Source: Norana najaformis
Lineage: Eukaryota > Annelida > Clitellata > Crassiclitellata > Hormogastridae
Reading direction: 5' to 3'
Assembly: GCA_964023275.1 (NCBI GenBank)
Contig: OZ029916.1
Coordinates: 46,937,749 to 47,001,748 of the forward strand
Length of the DNA: 64,000 nucleotides
A program made the position numbers and the translations under genes. Below the pieces are notes generated by a model that saw only the letters and a program-made list of their open reading frames with translations, was not told the DNA's origin and made no database searches. Below are positions 54,988-64,000 of this stretch, in pieces. Each line of letters starts with the position of its first letter. Position 1 is the first letter of the stretch.

Positions 54988-57900
54988 ATGTATGTCACGT
55001 TTGTTGCCTGCATCGTTCTCTTCTCCCAAACGAATGCAGATTTGCCTTTCCGCAACATTTCACTTTCATGGGAGGAGAGAGTCGGTGACCTTGTGAGTCG
55101 ACTCACTCTTCAGGAGATGGTTGACCACATGGCATTTGGTGGTGGAGGCTCTGAAAGACCTGTGCCAGCCATTCCACGTCTTGGCATTAAACCATACCAG
55201 TTTGACACGGAATGCCTCCATGGGGTCATGGGCATGAAGGCTACTGCTTTCCCACAAGCAATTGGACTGTCAGCAAGCTTTAGGTAGAGTCACAAATTTC
55301 AGGCCAGTTTTAGCAGATGTAACACGATGTAGGCCTACTTCTGGCAAACTATTTATCTTTTCTGACACATTTGCAAGTTTTTTGCTTTATTAGGTTTGGA
55401 GCACAATACTTAACACTTTGCATCAATAACTTCTAACAATCTTGTAAATGTCAGACTGTTTTTAATAAATGCAATGTGATGTAAATGATAATAATGTTGT
55501 GGGGCATGTTAGCCGATTGGATAGAGCATTTGGCTTGTAACGTGGAGAGTACGGGTTCAAAACTCTCTTAGACGGTTACTGTGTAGGGATCTTGAGCAAA
55601 TCCTTTACTCACAATTGCTTCTCGTCTTAGATTCTGTATTACTTACCTTGTGTGCATGGTAGTAGTAGTGGTGGTGGTTGTGGTGGTGATGGTGGTGGTG
55701 GTGGTGGTAGTAGTAGTAGTAGCAATAGCGGTAGTAGTAGTAGTAGTGGTAGTAGTAGAAGTAGGAGCAGCTGCAGCAACAACATCAACAATAATGTGCA
55801 AGGTATTAATATGTTCTGTAACTCTTCCATGTGTTCGCTTACTAAATTCAAGAGCAAAAGACTTCATGGTAGTAACTTGTAATAACTTTTGTGTATATAT
55901 AAATATATATCTAATCATTTTTATAGCGCACTTTGGAAGCATTTCAAAGACGTCAGCCAACAATTGTAATTACAGTCACAGGTTTATGTAGCATCTCTTG
56001 AAACATGACTCATCATACGCGATCCCGACTTCGTAACATAAAAATGCTGTCAAACACAAAAGCTTTTCCGGCACTTGTGGAATAGAGATAAAGAATGACT
56101 GTCCAAAATAGATCAAAACCGATTACTGACGCACACGGTGCACGGCAAACTATAAGGAAAGTTCTGTGCATTTCCATTGCACAAAATAGAGTTGCACTAA
56201 GCCTTGCTACAAGGCCAATCAAATTCCAGTGGGAGACGATGGATTTCCAATAAATATGGCACCACAGCTAAAATGTCCAAGTCAAAGCCAAAAATTCATT
56301 GTTTCTAATGTCTCACAACCATAAAATACAATTGCAAGATGTACACTATGTGCAGTTGAAGCTTTGTGTTAATACGAATTCATGCAAAGCGCCATGTATG
56401 CATTTAAAAATTACTCCACTGCCAGTTGGAACAGCTCTGACAATTCTGCCATTTCACTCTAGATTGATTATTGCTGTGAACGTTTTAGTGCGGATCTTGT
56501 CTACCTGGTGGCCGAAGCGATAGCAACAGAGGCTCGAGCCATCAACAACAATGCCGCATCCCACGGTCAATACCCACTTCAGAGCGGTCTCAGCTGTTTC
56601 GCGCCCTTTATTAACATCGTTCGGCATCCGCTCTGGGGCAGAGTTCAGGTAAAGGATGCTCATAAGCCCCCTCAACCTATTTCATTTGGATGGATAAAGA
56701 AGAAAAGCAGTCGCTTAAGCAGGGAGGCAGCGATGGGAATAAACTTCATGATTATTATGGTCGACTAGCGCTCACAGCAAGAAAGACAAGTTCTTAAAGC
56801 AGTAATCGTTGCGTTAAAAATTTTAATTGCAAAAAATTTGGGCGTGTTAATTGCACGCGTTAACGGCAATTAATCAGCAGTCCGCGTATAAAGTGATTGT
56901 GCACCGGTATCTTCTTACAGCACTTTCTGGGGCCGTATGAAAAACCACCTTATAATGAGGTTCTGATATAAGCTTAGCTAAATTTTGTTACCAGTGGTGT
57001 TATATTAGAATTCAAGGTATAATGAAACTTTTTTGAAAGATGGTCTGTTGTATTTATTTAGCTCTAGATCGACCAGACTTCTACAGATCGTGAATCTTTA
57101 CTATGATTTCACTTGAAGCAAGCACTGATTGATGCCGTGTGCATTATGCTAACAGTGCTGTAGAGGTCATTATATTAGATTAGAGTAGATCAGATGCCTG
57201 GATCAATCACTCACGTGCTAGGTTGCTTTTTTCTTTGCTGTCTTCCTCCATTTTGCCAGCAGTTGAAGACCACTGTTTTTGATCATGGTCTTGAGTAGTC
57301 AGGTTGGCAGCACTTCTGATGAGTTTTCTTGAAGAGGCGCTACATATATGTGAACTTACAATTACGATTACTTACGTAAGAGCTCAGTTAGTCATTCCGT
57401 CACACGTTCAACATTGATTGTGTGCTGTAACTCAGATTATTTAAGTTTTGGTTTAAGTTGACTCCGTTCATCAGATCACACATGTATTGCAATGATTATG
57501 TGCTTTGTGGATTATTTAATAATGGAACCACAGTGGTTGATGATATTAGATTAGGGCGTAAGTTGGCATCAGATCATTAACGGCACATAATTAGACGAGG
57601 ATAGATAATTTATTTAAAGGATATCTTACGGATGCGTAGTCGGTACATCTGAATCTAGGATACTGTTCAATGACCTTCTCCAGAGGTCGTGGCAGATGTA
57701 AGCTTAACTTAGGGTTCGTTGTATTGAGTGGATTAGAGTAATTTTGAATTGGATGTTAGGATTAATGAGCTATTTGAAAATTGTAAGTTTTGAGTTGAGA
57801 AAAAATGACAGAAAAAGGAAAAATTATTTAAGAAACTGTTGGAAATCACTTGTTGGAGTAGTGAGGCATAAGTTCATGCATTATGTTTGCTTTGGATTTA

Positions 57901-60900
57901 TTCATCATCTGCAGGAGGTGTATGGTGAAGACCCCTATCTGAGCGGATTGCTGGCTGCTGCTTATGTCAAGGGTTTGCAAGGACCTCACCCACGATACTT
58001 CAGGGCCAGCAGTGGGTGCAAAGTGGTCGGCCTTTATTCTGGTCCGGAAAATATTCCAGTGTCTCGTTTCAGCTTCAATGCGGTTGTGAGTACTTTATTT
58101 CAGACATGTCTGAGCACTTTGATTTTAAGGTAATATGGTTATGGTTGTGCAAGGCGCTTCAGGTTACTGACAGTGTAAGAGATGCACTCGAACTAATGTG
58201 TTGTGTTGCTACTGTGCTTACCAGACATTTGTGCAGCTTCAATACCCAATATATTCGTCTGATCTAACCTAATTTAATGAATTAAAGCATCGTTACTGAA
58301 AGCCCAAGGCATCAATCGATGGTCGCTTCAAGTGAAACCAGTCAAGGATGAAGCTCGTTACAGTTTCAACGGCGTGTTATGTAAATTCTTCCAGTCCCTG
58401 AAAGCATCTAATTAAGTTTTTATATTTTGATTTGCACACTTGCTAAAAGATGATTGGCTGGCTGGCTGGCTGGCTCCCTGGCTGGCTGGCTGGCTGGCTG
58501 GCTGAATGTCCAATGAGTCTGTGAAATTGTGTCTGTATGTTAAGTCATGAGATTGCATCATGTTCATACCCATTCAGAAGTATGTTATGTAAGTATCTAT
58601 GCATGTCTGTAGTGTCATTTACTGGTAAGTACCTCAGAATAGCACTTACCACTAGTCGAACTAACATAACAGTAAATGCAAGGTTTTCAACAATCTCACC
58701 CAACAGATAATGATTCAGAAGACAAAGAAGGGTTGTCCTGTTGACTGACGGGCAAAACACGATCCAAGAACTCTTGTAAAGATGTCCATTTATGTTACAT
58801 ACATTACGTTAAAACTCTGGTTGTTAGTCACAGTAGCTGATTGGTTAGAGCACCTGCCTTGTAATGTGGAGAGTAGGTGTTCGAATCTCCTCTGACATGG
58901 TTGCTGCATAGGAAACTTGAGCAAATCCTTCACTCACAATTGCTTAGTGCCATCATCTGATGCTTATTCATTGGATTAAAATAAATGCAGATAAAAGTAA
59001 TAAAATAATAGATCTTACATTCCGTTGACAGTGGTGCTCGAAGGACTGTAGTCAATAGAGACATGTCTCCAGTGAGCAGCTAGTGTACCTTGTCGTTCGT
59101 GTTCATGTGGTTCTTTAGCGCATTTGTGAAGTTCTAAAAGGTGCTATACAAATAGCCAGATACGTGCATACATTTCTTGCGCAGGTAACTCATTTTGTCA
59201 GTGAAAGAAGTTTTATGTTGTAGGCATCTGAACGAGATCTGAGACTGTCTTACTTTCCACAGTTCAAAGCTTGCATTGATGCCGGAACTCAGAATCTTAT
59301 GTGCAGCTTCTACAGGTATGGTCTGATGGTAAGGTAATTGTCAATTAGAAACTTATATATATATGAATGTATGCATGTGTGTATGTATGTGTGTATTGAC
59401 ATAACAGGTATAATATTGCACCTGTTACATACCTGACAAAAGCACTGCCTAAGTGTTAAAAAGTTGAGTAAGAACAAAAAGTTCATCTCTGAACAAATAA
59501 TGGTCAGATTGCCAGAAAAGTCACCACTGGAAGGCTTTTACATGAACGCACACTCACCAGCACACACGAACACACACATGCATTGTAAACACCGTGAAAG
59601 TTTTTGGGCACAGTAACCGATCGGTTAGAGCACTCAGCCTGTAACACCGAGAGTATGGGTTTGAGCCACCCCTGAGACAATTACTGAGTGCGGACCTTGG
59701 GCAAGTCCTTCACTCACAACTGCTCAGCGCCATAAACTGATGTTTAGTCATTAGATAGTGATGCTTAACAAATACAGAAATAATAATGACATTTTAGCTT
59801 TTCACATCCTTTTTTCTTATGTATTGACATTAATAGCATCGTTATGACGATGCAAAATGAGTCAATCGATGGTCGCTTCAATTGAAATCATGATGAAAAT
59901 GATAATCCATTGGAGAAGGCATGTCAAATTCCTGTAGGCCTATGTCAGAAAAACCAGAATGTAGGCTAGAGTGGGTGAGCATGTTGAAAGTGCTCTCTAC
60001 AAATTGACTTTTGTTGATAATTTTTGTTGTTCATGATCACCACAAAATTTACTGTAATGCAATACAAAAGAACCTTTATTTATATAGCACCTTTTATTAC
60101 ACCGTCTTCCATATAGTGCACGTTCTCTTTCAGTCTGAATGGAATTCCTGGCTGTGCGCATAAATGGCTTCTTACTGATGTAATGCGCAAAGAGTATGGG
60201 TTCAAAGGTTACTACGTCACGGACTGGGGAGCCATTGACTTTGCATACACAGCCCACCATTATTTCAACTCGACGTTGGAGGCAGCGGCTGGAGCAGCCA
60301 ATTCCGGCGTCAACTTGGAGTTGCCTCAGAGTCCAAATCCAGCATTCCTCCAGCTCATGGCGGCAGTGGAAAAGGGATTGGTCAACAAATCTACGATCGT
60401 GGAGCTTGTGAAGCCGCTGTTCTACACACGAATGCGACTTGGGGAATTTGATCCACCAGAACTCAATCCATATGCAAACATATCATTGTCAGTGATTGAA
60501 AGTAAACTACATCAGGAAATTGCCATAGAGGCTGCAATGAAAACGTACGTGTTGCTTAAGAATAAAGACGGACTCCTGCCACTCAAATCTAAAGTGGGAA
60601 CACTTGCAGTAAGCATGTAGATTGGATACTTATTAATTAAATATATTATTGCATTTATTATGATTACTGTTATTTATTTCAGTGCTTTTGTTATGTACTT
60701 AAAAGGCACTATACTAAGTGTATAGATGCATACATACATACCTTACTTGTTACGTAATCTGACTAATAGCCAAGTGTAAAGAATTTCTGAAGAGGTGCTA
60801 TATAGATGCTCTGTTACCTTTACTCATGTATGACAGCTTTTTCTGTGATTGCCACTTTTCTGAAGCATCCCAAAGTGCAGAGTCATGATGACGAGACTCT

Positions 60901-63900
60901 CCGCAAACAACAGACAAAAATGCTGAGGTAATGAATGGGTCTGGTTCAGTTCCCTGATCAGATGCTATATACATTTACCACTTTTGTATAGATGTTATGC
61001 AGTCTGTGGCATAATTAAAGGAAAACTATCCGGCTTATGCATGATGGTTATGGTTACTTGATTACCTAACTTCCCGGAGTGAGCCATTCTACACCCCAGT
61101 TTGATGGTTCATTTTTTGATGTTTTATTGATTGTTTTTGTGTACTGTAATATGTTTTTCTTTGAATATCTGCTGATATAGTTATATTACATTTTTCGCTT
61201 TTTATATTTATTTTTTGATAGTTCTTTCATTTCAGACTTTCATACTTAAGATTAGTAATGGCATATTTAGATTCTTGGTCCGATGGCAGACAATCTTGCA
61301 GACCTGTATGGAAATTACAATCCTGTGGTGATGCCAGAGTATGCAAAGACTCCTCTGCAAGGGCTTAAAGGCCTTGCTTCGACAGTTAAATTTGCAGCCG
61401 GCTGTGATAATCCCTTCTGCAAAAGTTACAATTCAACGGATATCAAATCCTTTGCCAGTTCGTCAGATCTAGTCGTCTTGTGCCTTGGAACAAGTGAGAA
61501 TTTGCTTTAAAAAATAGATAAATAATTTTTTCTGTCATTCTTGCAATTCAGCTTGGAGTTTTAGCTTTCGTTGGTTAGAAATTTTTCATGGTGGATTTCA
61601 GCTGAGAGTTTATTAAAATTTCTTCATGTCTTTGAATAGAATGTTAATTTTTATGATTTCTTACAAAATTTCTTCATTGAATAGAACATTGGTTTTATTA
61701 TTCGTGATAAAAATTTCTTTAGATATCAGGATAGAAGGCGAAGGTGATGACCGTGCAGATCTCACCATCCCTGGCCAGCAGTCGACACTCTTGGCTGATG
61801 CCGTTGCAGCAGGTGAGAGCAGTTTGAGTCACCTGACCTGGCTGACCAAGTAATTCTGCAATCCTTTGAACTGTTGTTGTCGTGCTTTTGCTCCAAAATT
61901 AAAGAGAATGAAAAAGAGGCTAATTTTTCAAAACTGCCTCGGAAGTGATCAGCAAATGCTGCATTTTTCCTGCAGCTATTCAAAACAGATGCTAGAGAAA
62001 TGTTCAGACGTGTGCACAAGCACATGCTTACATACACACACAATACATGCGTACATTAGATATGTAGGAGTTCACACGTACTTAGTAAATGCTTTGCAAC
62101 TTGGTAAGTACTTTGCAAGCAAGCAATATAGGCAATTGTCTTTGATGATTTGATAACTTTTCGGTGGCATTTTATGAACATATGAATTTAAATACAAATA
62201 TTTTAAAAAATGGTCTTGCTGTGGAAATTCGTTTCTTCGGATTTAAAAGTTGAGTCCAAGAATCCACTTCAAACTGTGGTTTAATTTCTGCAGAAATTCG
62301 ACTGCTTCACAGTTTAAAAGAGAACATTAAGAATCTGCCTGAGATTGCTGTTTCATTTCTGTTAGCCAAGCATCCGATAATCTTGCTTCTCTTCACGGGT
62401 GGACCATTCGACATTGCATTTGCCAAAAACAGCGACAAAGTGGGCGCAATAATCGAGTGCTTCTTCCCAAGTCAGGCAACCGGGGAGTCTCTCTTTCGTA
62501 TCCTGGCCATTGGGGAATCAGGATCAGTGGTCAGTCCTGCTGGACGCATTCCGTACACCTGGCCAAAATCAGTTGACCAGGTCAGCACCTGTAATTAGTT
62601 ATCTAATCACTTGATATAGTGCCTTTGGAGTACCTTACAAATGTGCTGTGTAAGCTATCGTAATGATGTTGAAATCATTAAGAAAATGTTCATCAGTGAG
62701 CGCAGAGTGCGGGCTCCTGCACGCATACAGAGCTCAACTGACGGTTGACACTGATCACTTACATCAGATCCAGAGTTATCTCTATGCATGGTAAGCGTAA
62801 TAAATAAATCATTAATTTACATTATTTTAAAAAGTATTTGACTTTGTTGATATGTTTAGATTCCACCAATGACGAACTACTCTATGGAGGGCCGGACATA
62901 TCGTTATTTCAAGGGTCCTGGTCAGCCACTGTATCCGTTTGGCTACGGTCTTTCCTACGCAAAGTTTTCTTACACCAATCTTCTCCGCCCAACTACGGTT
63001 ACTGCTGGTAACAACGTTGTAGTCAGTGTCACGGTCACTAACTCTGGACCATACGATTCTGACGAGGTGAATTTTATTTGTCAAAGCAGAATATAGTTTT
63101 GATAATTTAATCCAGCATTTATTAAGTTTAGGTTTTGTCAGTATAGTTCATATCTTTCTTACACTAAATGTCTGGATTCGTTCTTTTCCGTATTAATTTA
63201 TACTTCGTGAGTTGGATTCAACATGTTTGTATTTGCATGACTATATGAATGTATTATGATACTTAATACAGCATCTTTTAGGTACCTCTGAAAGTGCTAG
63301 ACTAAGTTATATTAATTTAAGTTCGTTAATAATAACACTTTAAAGAAATAATGCTTTACATTTGAATAAACACCATGCCCTGTATGGCGTCAGATATTCT
63401 GGATCATCACTTGACCACATAATGGACATTTTAGCAGGACATTGCATTCACTGGGTTTTTAACAACTCTGAAAGGATTTAAGGAGTGCTATAAATTTGTT
63501 GCAGTATACTCAGCGTTTATATCCAACCACGGGAAAATACACTTGTTGATAGGGGAATAAATCAGTACATTAGATGACTTTGTTTACCTTACCATTCCAT
63601 TTGTCTACCTTGAGGAGTTTAGTTGATATGCAGTAGCACTATAAGCTGGTCTCCCTCTCGCAGCAATTGTATGGGGCTAAGAAATTTAGGAGATTTACAT
63701 TTACATCTATACGATTATTTATAGATTGCAATTAGCTGTTCTTGTCGATAAGTTGATCAGACTTGGTGTTGAAGCCTCCTTGTGACCTTGACTTTGTGGG
63801 GATCTTGTGCACGACCTTAATGCACAATTGTTTGATTACTGTCATTAAATGATTGGATGGGGTGATGTAAAATATGACAGAGTGACAAATGAATGAATTG

Positions 63901-64000
63901 CTTGTGATCAGGTGGTTCAGGTGTACATCAGTTGGCGTGACTGTCCAGTTCAAATGCCCCGTCTGCAGTTGGTTGCGGTCAACAGACAACTGACCGCTGT
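54988..64000 (+). CDS. Secreted GH3 beta-xylosidase-like protein, copy 2 (3' end outside window)
   Basis: Exons: 54988-55283, 56489-56648, 57915-58085, 59224-59315, 60134-60608, 61271-61493, 61723-61812, 62366-62580, 62860-63066 and 63912 to the window end. That is 672 codons and two bases, all open and in phase. It matches copy 1 exon for exon. Exon 3 is three codons longer (PENIPVSRFSFNAV), which is nearer the usual family form. Exon 9 is one codon shorter. The nucleophile motif YYVTDWGA is kept (Asp270). The same Lys-Val replaces the usual Lys-His. A signal peptide (ending SQTNA) is present. The last part of the Fn3-like domain and the stop lie beyond 64000. Confidence 0.93.
55500..55625 (+). 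mobile_element. tRNA-derived SINE, family A, 3'-truncated
   Basis: Head TTAGCCGATTGGATAGAGCA with TACGGGTTCAAAACTC at the B box. It stops at CTCACAATTGCTTCTCG, so the usual end is missing. Present only in copy 2. Confidence 0.75.
55655..55775. repeat. (GGT/AGT)n microsatellite
   Basis: GGT, AGT and GTA trinucleotides over 120 bases. All three frames are open on both strands only because of the repeat. Confidence 0.93.
57055..57188 (+). mobile_element. Repeat family E copy in GH3 copy 2 intron 2
   Basis: Counterpart of 43660: TTCACTTGAAGCAAGCACTG and GATGCCGTGTGCATTATGCT, tail TATATTAGATTAGAG. Confidence 0.72.
58340..58405 (+). pseudogene. Relic duplicate of GH3 exon 3 end and donor
   Basis: In copy 2, GCTCGTTACAGTTTCAACGG at 58352 repeats the exon 3 end CTCGTTTCAGCTTCAATG, with 291 bases between the CTCGTT words at 58063 and 58354. 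The following bases (TTATGTAAATTC) match copy 1's donor region GGTATGTAAATCC, but the GT is now TT, so it cannot be used. In copy 1 the working exon 3 end is the counterpart of this relic. Confidence 0.7.
58455..58506. repeat. (GGCT)n microsatellite
   Basis: About twelve GGCT units with one interruption. Copy 1 has only a short GGTT/GGCT run at the matching place (45028-45060). Confidence 0.92.
58825..59008 (+). mobile_element. tRNA-derived SINE, family A, in GH3 copy 2 intron 3
   Basis: Head AGTAGCTGATTGGTTAGAGC and B box TAGGTGTTCGAATCTCC. Counterpart of 45380. Confidence 0.82.
59607..59795 (+). mobile_element. tRNA-derived SINE, family A, in GH3 copy 2 intron 4
   Basis: Head GTAACCGATCGGTTAGAGCA and a fuller B-box region (GGGTTTGAGCCACC) than its counterpart at 46425. 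Confidence 0.8.
59830..59965 (-). mobile_element. Repeat family E copy, inverted, in GH3 copy 2 intron 4
   Basis: GATAATCCATTGGAGAAGGC and ATCGATGGTCGCTTCAATTG; counterpart of 46640. Confidence 0.65.
63250..63725. other. Sequence present only in GH3 copy 2 intron 9
   Basis: Copy 1 goes from AATGTATGAATTTATTAGTTG straight to GATCAGACTTGGTG. Copy 2 has about 475 extra bases here, with a TACTTAATACAGCATCTTTT start and no coding capacity. Confidence 0.6.

Larger units (their letters stand above)
55490..56400. other. ~0.9-kb insertion in GH3 copy 2 intron 1
   Basis: Intron 1 is 289 bases in copy 1 and 1205 in copy 2. The extra sequence starts with a truncated family A SINE (55500-55625), runs into a (GGT/AGT)n microsatellite (55655-55775) and then about 600 bases with no feature I recognise. 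Confidence 0.75.

Noticed and set aside
55639-55991. Valine/glycine/threonine/leucine-rich ORFs on both strands
   Set aside because: They are translations of a GGT/AGT microsatellite.
56013-56222. Possible transposase fragment in the copy 2 intron 1 insertion
   Set aside because: No DDE or DNA-binding motif could be found in either strand.

Overview
The window is animal nuclear DNA: intron-rich genes with GT-AG splice sites, tRNA-derived SINEs, L2/CR1-like LINE fragments and many AAT/ATT and GTAT microsatellites. A single PACSIN gene, a ZSWIM5/6-type gene and a metazoan-style GH3 beta-xylosidase family point to an invertebrate, probably marine. The sequence alone does not fix the phylum.

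Layout. 486-10152 (+): the last twelve coding exons (844 codons) of a ZSWIM5/6-type SWIM zinc-finger protein; the upstream exons lie outside the window. 10153-22515: the convergent gap between ZSWIM and PACSIN, holding presumed 3' UTRs, repeats and one GC-rich open segment at 20.5-21.1 kb. Strand composition changes from T-rich to A-rich near 17.64 kb. 22516-33733 (-): syndapin (PACSIN), an F-BAR plus SH3 protein, with an optional NPF exon. 36298-40143 (-): NME6, a nucleoside diphosphate kinase 6 of six exons with a GC-AG first intron. 40.45-41.66 kb: an L2/CR1-like LINE fragment with a nested insertion. 42554-51318 (+): a complete 730-residue GH3 beta-xylosidase-like gene of eleven coding exons. 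54988-64000 (+): a second, tandem copy, cut by the window end in exon 10. The GH3 unit repeats with a 12,434-bp period and includes its promoter.

The genes do not form a pathway. ZSWIM5/6-type proteins are predicted ubiquitin-ligase receptors, PACSIN shapes membranes in endocytosis, NME6 is a mitochondrial NDPK-family protein, and the GH3 pair are secreted glycosidases or glycosidase-like proteins.

The most unusual pattern is short tandem duplication placed exactly on exon boundaries. A 51-bp array covers a ZSWIM splice acceptor, a 20-bp array a PACSIN splice donor, and a 48-bp array an NME6 splice donor. A 38-bp array covers the NME6 stop region, and a 291-bp duplication covers the exon 3 donor of the GH3 genes. 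These create alternative or decoy splice sites or change protein ends. Also notable: the otherwise conserved Lys-His pair of GH3 enzymes reads Lys-Val in both copies.
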